DNA of 64,000 nucleotides from Agapanthus africanus (GCA_030015575.1 CM057347.1:410348248-410412247); one strand, 5' to 3'; counted from the first letter of the stretch, positions 38,329 to 50,797 are shown. A program made the numbers and translations. The notes: generated from the sequence alone by a model not told the origin.

Positions 38329-38667
38329 TCATACGGATATATAGCTTGAATAGTTTCCACAAGACATTGAGAAAATCAAAATATTTTTATAAGCACACAT
38401 TGTTTTAAATGTAAAATGCACATCACACATACATCTTAAAGGTATAAACTGCTTAAGTTGCTCACATGAAAAGCAATAGCAAATTTCATAGCACAAATCA
38501 CCAAGGTAAGCATTCGTGAAACTATCTATATCGATAATAAATTTTTCAATAATAAATTTCGCAAACAATTGATAAACTAAATTAAAATCGGCAAAGCAGT
38601 TGTTAACCATCACTTGTTCACTACGTCCATCCATCTTGCAAAAGATTACGGCAGAGAAAATCGACAA
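38329..38667 (-). pseudogene. unknown ORF, tandem copy A
   Basis: A 112-residue frame (MSIFSAVIFCKMDGRSEQVM ... NYSSYISV). It is Cys- and aromatic-rich in the centre (LCYEICYCFSCEQLKQFIP). I recognise no family. Upstream, the partner of the unit-B leader frame (MDMLERSLSKFNTL...) is shifted by a 2-base difference. It could be an exon of an unidentified gene, or chance. Confidence 0.3.
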
Positions 38668-39636
38668 CTCATCATATAGTTATTAATAGATAAAATATTG
38701 CTAGAATTTTAAAACATAAATAATTGTGCTTTTGTCGATATAGAGCAATGAATATAGAGAAACAATAAAACATACCTTACAATCTGGTTTTTCCTTGACA
38801 CCTTCCCAAGCAGATTGTTGTTGTAGCAGATGCAAGAAGTAATTTTGCTATATGTGTGAGGGGATGAAAAAGGAGTTGGTTGTAGAGTTTGATAAGTTCA
38901 CTATCCAATGTATTAAATTTCGATAACGACCTTTCAAGCATGTCCATTATTAAAGGTAGTAGGTCTGAAATGAATGATGTCCCTGTATTTGGACTAACTT
39001 ATTATTCACTTTATTTATTGTTGATACATAGTCGAAGGAGGGCAAAATAGGGATATTGCAAAAGTCTGCCACCTTCCTATAGGTTTACATTATGTATTGA
39101 TTTTTTATTGATGGAACAAAAAGTGTTGAACACCGATTTAACTTAATAAAGCACATCATTCAAGATGATATTTTTAATGTTAGTCTTTTTTAATAATATC
39201 AAAAGAAAATACAAAATTTCTACAACACGCTTGTGTATAGAATTCGCAATCCACAATTCTTTCTCGAATAACAAAACAGACACGATATATATCCTCATCT
39301 AACCAACCCTTACACATTACCGTCCGGTTTATCATTGAAACATCATCTCAAGGGCATGGGCTTCTGAAAACCAAGCGTTGGTAAAAAGTACATTCAAGCT
39401 CCATAGAATCAATTGTGTCAAACTCTCAACCGAAATTAGGCATTGTGGTATCTTATTCTCATTACGGAAACTCTCAACCGAAAAACTAATTACGTCTATC
39501 ATTCGACCGAAAGCTCACATATTATAATTTAATTCTCAATACGCAAACATTCCACTTTTTTCTGATACTCTCAAGAAGCTGTAATGGAGGAAGCTGCAAT
39601 GGAGGCTCGTCATCCATCAAAATATGTTGGCGAGTT

Positions 39637-40256
39637 TCATATGGATATAAAGCTTGAATATTTTTCACAAGATATTGAGAAAATCAAAATATTTTTATAA
39701 GCACACATTGTTTTAAATGTAAAATGCACATCACACATACATCTTAAAGGTATAAACTGCTTAAGTTGCTCACATGAAAAGCAATAACAAATTTCATAGC
39801 ACAAATCACCAAGGTAAGCATTCGTAAAACTATCTATATCAATAATAAATTTTTCAATAATAAACTTCGCAAACAATTGATGAACTAAATTAAAATCGGT
39901 AAAGCAGTTGTTAACCATCACTTGTTCACTACGTCCATCTATCTTGCAAAAGATTACGGCAGAGAAAATCGACAACTCATCCTATAGTTATTAATAGATA
40001 AAATATTGCTAGAATTTTAAAACATAAATAATTGTGCTTTTGTTGATATAGAGCAATGAATATAGAGAAACAATAAAACATATCTTACAATCTGGTTTTT
40101 CCTTGACACCTTCCCAAGCAGATTGTTGTTGTAGCAGATGCAAGAAGAAATTTTGCTATATATGTGTGGGGGTTGAAAAAGGAGTTGGTTGTAGAGTTTG
40201 GTAAGTTCATCATCCAATGTATTAAATTTCGATAACGACCTTTCAAGGATGTCCAT
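39637..40256 (-). pseudogene. unknown two-part ORF, tandem copy B
   Basis: Two minus-strand pieces in order. 40256-40017 reads MDILERSLSKFNTLDDELTK and continues to LLGKVSRKNQI before a donor-like GTAAGATATG (about 40090). 39975-39637 reads MSIFSAVIFCKIDGRSEQVM, preceded by acceptor-like AG bases. Joined, they could be two exons of about 170 residues in total. There are about nine amino-acid differences from copy A over 112 residues, no clear excess of silent changes, and no recognised domain. The coding status is unproven. Confidence 0.3.
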
Positions 40257-40450
40257 TATTAAAGGTAGTTGGCTATTAAAGGTAGTAGGTCTGAATTGAA
40301 TGATGTCCCTGTAATTGGACTAACTTATTATTCACTTTATTTATTGTTGATACATAGTCGAAGGAGGGCAAAATAGGGATATCGCAAAAGTCTGCCACCT
40401 TCCTATAGGTTTACATTATGTATATAGATATATATATAGAGAGAGAGAGA

Positions 40451-40842
40451 GAGAATAATGGAGGAAAGAGGTCATAGGAGGGAATTTCCTCCTATGGCGT
40501 CGAAAAAATACGCCCTCCATCGTATTTTCTGACGATCGAAATCCATCATCTTCATCGTTATCATCTAAGATGTGGGTATGCCAAATTTCATGTGATCCTA
40601 CAACTTTTGCACCGTTGATTTAGTAATATAAAAAGTTCTATTATCGGTAAACCGTTACTTTTGAACCCACTAATTCAACGGTGAAAAGGTTGTAGAATCA
40701 CATGAAATTTGGTGTAACCATATCTTAGATGATAACGATGAAGATGATGGGTGCCGATTATCGGAAAACGCGATGGAGGGCGTACTTTTTCGACGCCATA
40801 AAAGAAAATTCCCTCCTATGGCATCTTTCCTCTATTATTCTC
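40451..40842. mobile_element. palindromic MITE family A, copy 2
   Basis: Same structure as the first copy: AATAATGGAGGAAAGAGGTC at the left, TCTTTCCTCTATTATTCTC at the right, inverted arms and the central CACCGTTGATTTAGTA and TAATTCAACGGTG blocks. Bordered by TATATA plus (GA)n on the left and ATATAT on the right, where a gypsy LTR begins eight bases later. Confidence 0.88.
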
Positions 40843-40850
40843 ATATATAT

Positions 40851-43800
40851 TGCCACGCCCCGCTTCCCAAAATACGGAATACGAGAGGTAGACAAGGCCA
40901 GCCATGCTCCTACGGTCAAGGAAATGTCCTGCCGTAGTCACACTTCGGCTTCTAGTTTTTTTTCATGGTAAACAGTAAATGATGCGCAGGTAATGAGAAA
41001 TGCAGTAACTGAAAACAAAACAGTAAAATGAACTGACCTGATGGGAAACAAAAGATATAATTCTGGATAGCTAACAAGATATCCGTGAAGTGCGTCTAGT
41101 CCTGGTCCAGGCTAAATCTTCTCCTCACACTGAGCATGCATACTCAGGTCGTCAGAGCGACACAATAGCAATATAATATATATAAAATCATGTGACAACT
41201 CTAACAGTGGTAATCGATATGTATAACAGTAAATCAACGACAACATAAATATGAATGTGCAGTAATCAATGCAGCGGAACAGTAAAAGCAGTAGAACGAT
41301 ATGCCACGTATGTCAACACAGTAAGTAAGATATAACAATGCCAGTATCCCTATCAGTCTTTAAGTCTCAGTGTACAGGTCACTAGGCCTATCGTCAGTCC
41401 AAGTGTGAGAGTCAACCACTCGCGAATGTCCTCCACCCAAGGGTAGAACCCAAGGGCAAGGGACCACGGGCCCAACATGTATATCACGGTGATAATCACA
41501 TACCCTGTAAATCTCCATATATCTCCCTAAATATATAAGCCGGCATGGGACTCCCGAGATTCTCTTGAACTCACATTTAGACTTCCCCACACCCCGTGAT
41601 CTACATCAAACGCTAACCATAACCCTAAATACCAATCGGTCGGTGACAAGTCTGCGCGAGAACTGGAGGCAGGACCTCCATCAAGCACGTCCCGACTAAT
41701 ACCTAAGATAAATGGCAGTGTTTGGTGCCTTATCTGTGACACCCATGCAAGAGCTTCCATAAGTGTCCCATACCACTTATAGTCACACGTACACGCATCA
41801 CACAGACGTCGACAATGCAATAGAATAATAAGGTTCACTGATTGTGTACAAGTGTAGGGTTCCTAGGCACTCTCATGAGGTCTCACAAGGCATCAACCAT
41901 GCCAATTTCAAATTTTAATGGTGCCGAGAAACCCTAATACGGATCGTTGGCTAGAAGTTTAGGCGAAAAACAAACTAGTTAACACTTAACTACAAGAATA
42001 CGAAAATACAACCTTTGTAGATCCGGTCCTCCACCTTCATGGCTCCATGATGAAGTCCTCTCCGCTGTCCAAATGCAATCCCGGGCTCTAGCATCGGCTT
42101 CATCGGAGAAGAAGCGGGCTAGGTCATCGACGACGATGCCGAAGATGATCTACGTCGAGGCATCGCTAGATCAAGCTCCAACTTCACCAAGTCAAGAAAA
42201 CTTGTAAAGGAAACACACTCTACTACTTGGCAAGAGGTAGAGGATGAAGAAATAGGAAGTGGGTAGACTTTAGAATTGGATTTCTCACTCAATTTCATCA
42301 ATCACCATTGATGAAGAAATGTTTTCTTCATGAAAGAAGATGAAGAAGAAGAAGCTAATATTATGATAAGTTCTTTAAAAATGAAAAGAAAATGAAAACT
42401 TATCATAATGTAAACCATGGTCAAGTGTAGAGATTAAACCAAGGTTAGTTGGAATGGTTAGGGTTAAGGATGAGATAAGAATGGTTGACAAAGTCAAAGT
42501 ATTCATGAAGCTTCATGAAAGAACAAAGAATGCCACCATTTTATCATTTCCTTTTCTTTTTGCAAAAGAATAAATAAATGAATAAAATGAATAAGCAAAT
42601 AATAAACCCTAACCATTTCATTAACCAAGGTTTAATTCTTTATACTTAACCAATTTTACATGCACCATCAAACATGATACAAGCATGTGCACAAAATCAT
42701 ATCACATATATAATGCGCACATTCGAGCGAGAAAATCCATTTAAAGTGAACCAATACTAGTTAGTGCAAAGTAATATATCAAATATATAATTATACATTA
42801 AATCATTAAATCAACAATTGATTTAACGATCCGGTCATATCGCATATAACCGACTAGTATCAAATGTATCGGCTTATCGAATCAATCTTCGATTCGATAA
42901 CTAGGTTATATCGTATACAACCATTCGACACATTGTTCGCGAGAATGAAATACGGTATCACATACACGCATTATTCTCGGTCCCGCACATATCTTATATG
43001 CGCTCCTATTTCGTTTCGATTGAGCCAGGAAACCTCTGTGTAGGACTCTAAAGACTCGTCAATACGCCGGCAGCAGATGATGATCATATCAAACATCCAC
43101 AAGCCGCAAGCGGTCTGCTAAACGTAACGGCCACCCGGGTATTGAGCGATCAGAAGATCGACGAGCAAGCCCGCTCACACTCCAGTGAATCAACCAGTAA
43201 CACTACCGTACAGTCCGGTCTCGTCGTCTGATATGTCGCATATCTTGCCTAGGGGTGGTAAACGTCAGACCCCAATAGCTCGATAAGTCGTGTTGATATG
43301 AGGTCTATAACAGTTCGAGAAACTACTGGTAACACTTACCAGTAAATCTCAGCAACCCTGGCCAGGGATTTCCGGTTATAGCCAATCGAACACAGCGCAA
43401 CATCAACTCCCTATACCGGGAGAGACGAATCCCCTCCTATCGCTCATTGCCTCCATGTGACTCGGGGCTGTACCCAAAAACCACCGTTTTGCACGTCCTC
43501 TTGGACGTGGTAAGGTGGAAATCAAAGCACAGTGGGAACCACACAAGACTCTATGACGATCTCGGGTCAACAGACTACTCTGTACCAATGTCACCAGAGA
43601 ACTGCCATCTGACGTATGGTATAATACCATCTGGGAGTTCTCGGCGAGTCCGTCCAGTGTACCCAGTCTCTACTGAGCACCCGTATATCATCTCTGATGT
43701 CAAACACCAATGGATATGGGATCATCCATCGCCCATCTGTATGGGTCGAGAAGGCATACGCTAGTCTACTCTGGTATATCGATGCCCCGTCTCGATATAC

Positions 43801-46690
43801 CTACGACTAGGGACTTTGAAGGATGTACTTATGGACTACCATGTCCCCACTAGTATGATCCGCATCATAGTCCAGGTAGTCAAGTACACATCCTAAGGGC
43901 TTTACCAACATGTAACAGAGAGACAATCAGTATACGCGTTAAGGTAAAGAGTAACCAGATAGCATACTATCATGTCGAGCAAGAAAGTCCTCCCTATATA
44001 TGTCCCAGCATTCACTACAATATACATCCAACGTACAGTAATGGCCTCTAGGGCATACATATAACTAACAACAAGTACGTATCACTTTCACTTAATCACT
44101 TATACACGAACACTGACGTACTTTCCACAATCATTACTAAACTCTAGCACTGGGTAAAAGCACGTTATCACTAGGTTATCAATGCAATGACAGGTGTAAG
44201 ATATGATGCGTAAACAATATATAAAGCATGTTTAGGATGTCATGATTCAACAATCTACCACTTGCATAAATTATCATAAATCAAACGTGTACGGTTTAGC
44301 GAAACAATAAACAGGTAATTAATTAGTATGTTCAGTTATCTATCCATCGAATTTAGTTTCATGTCAATTGGATTCCAGAGTCATTATTTATAGCCATTTC
44401 ATTTTAAGCGCCCGCGGCTGGAAATCCGGTTTCAGAATCAGAAGTCCGTTTCGCAACGCATTTTAATCCCAGTTGGAATCAGATTTTAGTGACGCTACAG
44501 TTTAATGAAATCTAGGGTTTTCAGTAAGGTTTTCAACGCAATAGACGGATCTTTAACCGTGTCTGTAAGTCAGGAGATATACACTTTTTAGTACTAGTAT
44601 GTCAATTCTGATTCTGTTAGGACTGTTATGCGTCCCGATCCTTTAAATTACATAATAAATAACAAACGATAACGAAACAGAATGAAACTACTTGTGTTGT
44701 CTAGATAACAGGTTCACCTACAATAAACAGTGGAGTTCCGCAACCTACGAGTTAAGGAAAATCCTGTGGTACCCATTACGGAACAGCAAACAACAATTGG
44801 AGTCGCTCTGGACTGCAGTCCAGAGTCGCACCCCGATCCAAATATTATCACAGTTTGATTACAGGAATATCTAGAAACTAGTATAGGGTTATAGTTCGTC
44901 GAGTCGGCTTCGATTTAAGCCCTCGAGCGCGTCGTTCCAGTGTGTATACAATTTATGACGATTTTAACGGTTTTCAGGTACGGGAAAATTTCAGTTTTAC
45001 GGGTAAACTTGGGGGTAGTCGTTTTAGTCGTTATCGGTCATATTATCCAACAAAATTCACACATTAGGTCCACAGCCATACGGGCCAAACAATACCATTT
45101 AGTTCCGTCAAGTTTAATGATAATTTCCTATGAGAACACACATCGAACAGTTACGTTGTAATATTTAACACAAGGTAAAACATGGGATATATATATGATT
45201 ATAATTTGTAAATTAATAATAAGTAGCATGTAGCAAGTGGGGACTTGCCTGGACACGTCACGGGATTGTACAGCAGCAGTGGTAAGGAACACACAGCAAG
45301 GTTGGGCCTCGGCTCGATCTTGGCTCGGCCTCGGAGCTTGGACTAGGCTAGGAGCTCGAGTATGGCAGCGATGGCTTGGTTTCTGGGGTCTTGACGGCGA
45401 GGGTGGTGGTCGATGGAGAGAGTGTTAGAGAGAGAGAGAGAGCGAGAGAGAAAACTGAGAGAGAGAGAAAACAGAGAGGGGAAAGAGTATGCAGAGAGTG
45501 TGAGAGAGTGAGCAGGGGAAAAGGAGAGAGAGAGAGAGGGGAGGCACAGAGAGAGATGAGAGCCAGAGCAGAGAGAGTTAGGGAGTGGATGATGGCGGCG
45601 GCGTGATGATGATGGGGTCGACGAGGTGCAGGGGGTGGAGCTCGGTGTGGTGCTTGGAGGGAATGGTGACGGAGGCGACCAAGGATGGTTGGAGTTTGTG
45701 GATGGAGGCGAGGAGATGAAGTGGAGAGAATGGAGTCAAGGCGAGAAAAGACGAGGTGTCAGCAGTCGTCGACGTCGTCGGCGGCGGTGGGGCGAGTGAA
45801 GGAGTTGGCCGATGACGGGTGCAGGGATCGGGGTTCTGTGGTGGGGTGATGGCGGTCGCGGTGTTGGGAGAAGGAGGAGTTGAGGTGTTAGGGAGGGAGG
45901 AGGTGGAGACGACGAGGTGGAGGCGAGCGGCGGTGAGGAGACGGTGGTGGCACGAGTTCGAGAGAGAATGGGAGAACGAGAAATAGAGAGGGAGAGGAAT
46001 GAGAGCTGAGAAAGAGAGAGATTACGACGATGATGGTGATGATGAGGAGAGTGCGCGTCGTGGGCGTAACGGCAGCGCGTGGGCGACGGCGTGGGTCACG
46101 GCGGAGGAAACGGATCGCGAGAGACGTGGGCGCGGCGGAAAAAGGAACCGTTGGGGAGAAGATGAATAGAGGCGGGTCGGGTCGTCGCGGGCTGAGGGAG
46201 TTGGGCCGGGCCAAGAAGGAATAAAAAGGAGAAAATGCTTGAGGGGGGAAGAGGGGGCGGGCCGGGGAGTTGGGCCAGGGAAAAGAGAAAGAAATTACTT
46301 AGGGGAAAAAAATAGAAACGGGCCGGGGATGAGAAATAAAAATGGGCTGAGGGTTTGAAAAGAAAAGGAAATTTTGTTATAAAAATGAATGGGCTTGGGA
46401 AATTTTTGATTAAAGAAAATATGATTAAGCATGGGCCTGGGTTTATGGTTTTGGATAAATAATTAGAACTAGGATTTGGGTTCAGGGACTGACTTTAGTC
46501 GGGAAAAGTATGCATAAGATTTGTTTTGGGTTTAATTTCAATAAAAGGAAAACGGCTGAGGAATGCAATATAGTTTGGGTTAGGGTTTAAAAGGGGTTTT
46601 TAAAATAAGTAACTAATAATTAATTATAAATAAAGTAAAATCTTATAAGTTAACGAGAACACAGCTATTAGTATAGAAAAGGGCTGGGTG

Positions 46691-46695
<5 letters not shown>
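40851..46695 (-). mobile_element. Ty3/gypsy solo LTR, minus orientation, with nested copia LTR
   Basis: Left border TGCCACGCCCCGCTTCCCAA matches the LTR ends at 3667 and (inverted) 10257. The right border reads, on the minus strand, TATAACACCCAGCCC, a decayed TGTAACACCC start. TATAT flanks both ends but lies in (TA)n, so it is weak evidence for a duplication. Removing the nested copia LTR leaves about 3.6 kb, in the range of the 3 kb LTR at 7292. The 45.2-46.3 kb part is GA- and GC-rich; open frames there are by-products of composition. No internal gypsy genes are present. Confidence 0.7.
41853..44070 (-). mobile_element. Ty1/copia solo LTR (Angela/BARE-like)
   Basis: A 2.2 kb LTR. On the minus strand it starts TGTTAGTTATATGTATGCCC and TAGAGGCCATTA (compare the Angela/BARE start) and ends CCTACA. 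Perfect 5-bp target duplications ACAAG flank it (41848-41852 and 44071-44075), with no internal region, so it is a solo LTR formed by LTR-LTR recombination. It is homologous to the LTR at 12448-14455 and nested in the gypsy LTR. Confidence 0.92.

Positions 46696-46758
<63 letters not shown>
46696..46758. repeat. (TA)n-(GA)n microsatellite
   Basis: A TA run then a GA run, joining the gypsy solo LTR to the next palindromic MITE. Confidence 0.95.
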
Positions 46759-46760
<2 letters not shown>

Positions 46761-47147
46761 GCTAATGGAGGAAAGATGTCATAGGAAGGAATTTCCTCCT
46801 ATGGCGTCGAAAAATACGTCCATCCTTTTTTCGACGATTGGCACCCATCACCTCCATGTTTATCATCTACAATGTGAATACACTAAATTTCATGTGATTC
46901 CACCATCTTTTCACCGTTGATTTAGCGGGTGTAAAATTAACGGTTTACCAACAATAGAACTTTTTACATTGCTAATTCAACGGTGAAAAAGTGGTGGAAT
47001 CACATGAAATTTGGTGTATCCAAGTCTTAGATGATAAAGATGGAGGTGATAGATGCCGATCGTCAAAAAAATGGTGGAGGTTGTATTTTTTCTTTTTTCG
47101 ACGCCGTATGAGTTAATTCCCTCCTATGGGCTCTATTCTTCACTATT

Positions 47148-47150
<3 letters not shown>
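46759..47150. mobile_element. palindromic MITE family A, copy 3
   Basis: Ends GCTAATGGAGGAAAGATGTC and, inverted, ACTATTCTT, with the same central blocks. It is more diverged than the other copies (for example CCACCATCTTTTCACCG). (TA)n follows at about 47150-47184 and a GA run after it. Confidence 0.87.
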
Positions 47151-47190
<40 letters not shown>

Positions 47191-47396
47191 GAGAGAGAGA
47201 GAGAAAGTATTCGATCAGGATCCTATTGGAAAGATTTGGAAACAAATCCTTCCCACTTTTTTCCTATTAGATTAATTTTGGGATGTGTGCATTCAATTAT
47301 TTTATGTTTGGTAATAAATGAAATCTTTTATTCATAATTGCTAACACAAATTCCAAAATTAATCTAATGGTGAAAAGATGGAAAGTGGGATCCTAG

Positions 47397-47434
<38 letters not shown>

Positions 47435-47447
47435 GAGCGTGTGCTAG

Positions 47448-47480
<33 letters not shown>
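47151..47480. repeat. spacer with three (TA)n runs and a short inverted pair
   Basis: (TA)n at 47151-47184, 47400-47430 and 47450-47480. Between them, CGATCAGGATCC...TTCCCACTTTTTTCC..ATTAGATTAATTTTGG and CCAAAATTAATCTAATGGTG...GGAAAGTGGGATCCTAGTCG are inverted copies, so a further small fold-back element (about 47208-47400) sits here, again bounded by (TA)n. Confidence 0.75.
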
Positions 47481-47483
<3 letters not shown>

Positions 47484-47872
47484 AGGAAAGATGCCATAGG
47501 AGGGGATTTCCTCCTATGGCGTGGTGGCATGGAAAAAATACAACCTCCACCATTTTTTCCGACGATCAGCACTCATCATCATCATTATTATCATCTAAGA
47601 TGTGCGTACACCAAATTTCATGTGATTCCACAACTTTTTCACCGTTGATTTAGTGGGTTCAAAATTAACGGTTTACCGACAATAAAACTTTTTACATTGC
47701 TAAATCAACGGTGAAAAAGTTGTAGAATCACATGAAATTTGGTGTACCCACATCTTAGATGATAACGATGAAAATGATGAGAGCCGATCGCCGAAAAAAT
47801 TGGTGAAGGTTGTATTTTTTCCACGCCATAGGAGGAAATTTCCTCCTATGGCCTCTTTTCTCCATTATTCTC
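47481..47872. mobile_element. palindromic MITE family A, copy 4
   Basis: TGGAGGAAAGATGCCATAGG at the left and CCTATGGCCTCTTTTCTCC at the right, with long inverted arms and central CACCGTTGATTTAGTGGG and TAAATCAACGGTGAAAAAG blocks. (TA)n on the left, (TC)n/(TA)n on the right. Confidence 0.88.
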
Positions 47873-47887
47873 TCTCTCTATATATAT

Positions 47888-48256
47888 GAGATTAATGGAG
47901 GAAAGAGGCCATAGGAGGGGATTTCCTTCTGTGGCATGGAAAACATACAACCTCCACCATTTTTTCCGACGGTCGGCACCCATCATCATCATCGTTATCA
48001 TCTAAGATGTGCGTACACCAAATTTAATGGGATTCCACAACTTTTTCACCGTTGATTTAGTGGGTTCAAAATTAACGGTTTACCGACAATAGAACTTTTT
48101 ACATTGCTAAATCAACGGTGAAAAAGTTGTAGAATCACATGAAATTTGGTGTACCCACATCTTAGATGATAACGATGAAGATGATGGGAGCCGATCGTCG
48201 AAAAAATTGGTAGAGGTTGTATTTTTTCCTCCTATGGCCTCTTTTCTCCATTATTC
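47888..48256. mobile_element. palindromic MITE family A, copy 5
   Basis: Starts GATTAATGGAGGAAAGAGGC only 15 bp after copy 4 and ends CTCCATTATTC before a (TA)n run. The right arm lacks about 20 bp near GGTTGTATTTTTTCCTCC. It is nearest to copy 4 in sequence, suggesting local duplication. It lies about 250 bp upstream of the next gene's ATG. Confidence 0.88.
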
Positions 48257-48280
48257 TATATATATATATATATATATATT
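48257..48280 (+). promoter_or_regulatory. TA run that may serve as TATA element
   Basis: The (TA)n run bordering MITE copy 5 (CTATATATATATATATATTT) is the only TATA-like sequence in the 250 bp before the ATG at 48508, and is followed by a pyrimidine-rich leader. A start near 48310 would give a leader of about 200 nt. Inferred from position only. Confidence 0.35.
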
Positions 48281-48507
48281 TGAAATACAGTTAAAGCCTC
48301 AACGTTTCCCCGCGCGGCTCTCGCTCTCTGCCCCCTTGCTTTTCGTTTGCTCCTTTGAACACTTCCTCTCTCTCTCTGTAAGGGGGGAATTTTTTTAAGC
48401 AAAACCAAGAAAAATCCAACATCAATCTAAATAACAAGAGAAGAAAGAATAATTAAAATTTACAATCAACAAAAAGCAAAATTGATTGACAGCAAAATCA
48501 CATAGAA

Positions 48508-49023
48508 ATGGCGCCGTCGGAGGGAAGGACAGGCAACATATGCGTGTGGTGCATCGCCATCTTCTTCTTCGTCAGCATCCTCTCCGGTGTCTCCATCCTC
48601 CTCCTCTACATCCTCCTCCCTGCCACCCCCTCCACGTCCGCCTTCCCCTTCATCGGCACCGCCCTCATCGCCATCCCGTGGTCCTTCTGGATCCTCACCT
48701 GCCTCTACCGCACCGTCATCGTAAGGTTCCTGCCCACGGGCCCCGCCGACCGGCCTCCTGCGATCCGGGTCGCCGCCGTGGCCCCCTCCGGCGGGCCCTC
48801 CAGTAGTCACGGTGGGGCGGAGTCGCCGGTGGACTCGCCTGGGGGCGGGGCACGGAGGGTGAGGTTCGGGAACGCGACCGTGCTAGGGGGCCAGCAGGCG
48901 GTGGCGGGAGCCGGTCCTGGCGGGGATGAGGTGGAGAGAGGGCCGCCGCCGCCGATGAATGATTACGGTTCATCTGGGGCGTCGAGAGAGAGCGAGAAGC
49001 CGTTGGCTTTGTCCATGTCTTAG
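48508..49023 (+). CDS. two-transmembrane protein of unknown function
   Basis: A single-exon gene of 171 residues (MAPSEGRTGNICVWCIAIFF...). Two hydrophobic spans are clear: about residues 11-37 (CVWCIAIFFFVSILSGVSIL then LLYILL) and 47-68 (FPFIGTALIAIPWSFWILTC then LYRTVIV). A long Gly/Pro/Ser-rich hydrophilic tail follows, with the motif RRVRFGNATVLG, which I recall from related small angiosperm membrane proteins. The hairpin topology would put both termini on the same side. The start is supported by AGAAATGGCG context and an upstream stop-rich leader. Third codon positions are very GC-rich, unlike the AT-rich surroundings, a common monocot trait. No function is known to me. Confidence 0.82.
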   Translation: MAPSEGRTGNICVWCIAIFFFVSILSGVSILLLYILLPATPSTSAFPFIGTALIAIPWSFWILTCLYRTVIVRFLPTGPADRPPAIRVAAVAPSGGPSSSHGGAESPVDSPGGGARRVRFGNATVLGGQQAVAGAGPGGDEVERGPPPPMNDYGSSGASRESEKPLALSMS

Positions 49024-50797
49024 CTTCTTTTCTCTCTTTTTTTCCAGTGCAGAGGTATGCCGATCGATAGGGACCTCATGAATCTTCATCAAAAGGTGTT
49101 ACAATGTGCCCGGTTTCTGTTATAGCGATGAATGGTCGAATCATTAACAGAGGACAGAATCGAGATCTTTGTGGAAAATGATGATGTTAGCGATATGGAT
49201 TGTGTCTTTTGTTTGTGGAAGGAATTAGTAAGATGCTATACGACTAGTTTCGTGATAATTTGCTCGAATTCGTGATAAGATCTTCTAAGATTCGTCTAGC
49301 GTGCTCAAAGTGCAATCTAAATGGTGCTAGACGAACTTTAGATTTATCGAAGTATGCAACACTTTAATTATTTGCAGTTCTCGATATGATAACACGACAA
49401 TTTCAGTTTGGATCGGTTCAGCAAAAAAACTGCAGCAAGAATGATCGATTTTAGATCGACACGCACGAAATGTTACTGATCAGGGATCAGGATTACATTG
49501 CGTATCAGAAAAATCAATAAAAAAAATCATTACTGGAGAGTGATGAACTGCAAACCGGTTCCTTGTCCTCGTGCTTTCATTAGTCCGCATCATTCAGATT
49601 GCCATTTGACCGGAGGATTTTCCATGGCTCGGATTAGTTTAGGACCACAAAGTCACGTCAACCGATCCTAAGTATGAATAGCAATAGCACCTGATTTTTG
49701 TTTGTCGATGACGACCCGAGATTCTGACCGAAGGCGAGGTTTAGGTCTTATACTGGTTCGAATTGGAAGTAAAGAGGATTCTAGGAATCAATTTAATGAC
49801 ATTTTCAGAATTAATTTGCTTGTTCCTGAAATGAAGGAAGAGTTGGGTTGTGGATGGCTTTGAAATGAACAAAGAAGTGTCAATTAAGTGAGATTAAGTA
49901 TATGAGAAGAAGCTTCATGATTACATGAATTCCAAAGTTGATATATACATCAATAATTTTCAGGTTACAGATGGCAAAACATATGTTATTATTAGTGATA
50001 GTAACAAAGAGCTTGAGCGTGAGATTGTCATCAGAATATGAGCGGTTCGAGACCAGAATTCAGTTGTATGTAGTTCTTGCAAACTTTCAAATTGCAACCA
50101 GAAATCTGAAGCCGGGGGTGGAAATTATGATGAAATGCACCGTGATACACGGGCGCACAACTCACACGCACGCACATTGCTATTTTATGGTACTCTGAGA
50201 CATACACAGGAAGACTACACACGTGACACGCATGTGGCCGATACACACACATCCGCGTTGGATGACAAGAATGCATCCCTCAATCGTTGGTTTTGGTGTC
50301 GCTAGTGACATGTATTAACCATGGAAAACTCGAATGAATTTATCAATAGAGACATTGTATAGAAGTATTGGTCTATACAAAAGAGAAGCTAGAATCTCCT
50401 AAAAGATGGAAAATAAATTCCTATCTATGGTTGATCTCTCTACGGCGGCTCTTAATTTGAAATACCCACTTTTCACAGTTCCATATGTTTTCCTTAAGTC
50501 TCTTCCACTGTACCAAAACTATATAAAACCATGATTATTTTTTTTAACGTTATGCTTTTTAAATTCATGACTTATGGGCTTTGAAGCCGGGTTTCTCCTG
50601 CTGTAATATCATCATAATGTTTCTGTCACGGTGAATAAAATTCCAACTATATTGGGATATTACATGATCTTGACAATCTTAATCAATCACCTTGAGCCAC
50701 AGCATTACATGAAAGCTAATTCCCCCCTCCCCCTTTTGAGAAATTATGACTTACAAATATAAAACCTGAAAAAACTAACAAACGTAAATAACTAGTC
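49024..50797. other. intergenic between convergent genes, nothing recognised
   Basis: About 1.8 kb between the stop of the + strand membrane protein gene and the stop of the minus-strand permease gene, so both 3' UTRs lie here. A CA-rich tract occurs near 50150-50250. No coding or transposon signature seen. Confidence 0.6.

Larger units (their letters stand above)
37801..40422 (-). repeat. 1.3 kb tandem duplication with an ORF in each unit
   Basis: Unit A (37801-39095) and unit B (39096-40422) begin ATTGATTTTTTATTGATGGA, end AGGTTTACATTATGTA and are about 95 percent identical, with a few small indels. Each carries the same minus-strand 112-residue frame. Neither unit shows transposon ends. 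The right edge of unit B abuts a (TA)n and a family A MITE, which may have promoted the duplication. Confidence 0.92.

Noticed and set aside
45237..46224. Arg- and Glu-rich frames in the GA/GC-rich block
   Set aside because: Composition artefacts inside the gypsy solo LTR, with no domain and no conserved start.
48466..48810. 114-residue minus-strand frame
   Set aside because: Gly/Asp-rich shadow of the real two-membrane-span gene, caused by its GC-rich third positions.
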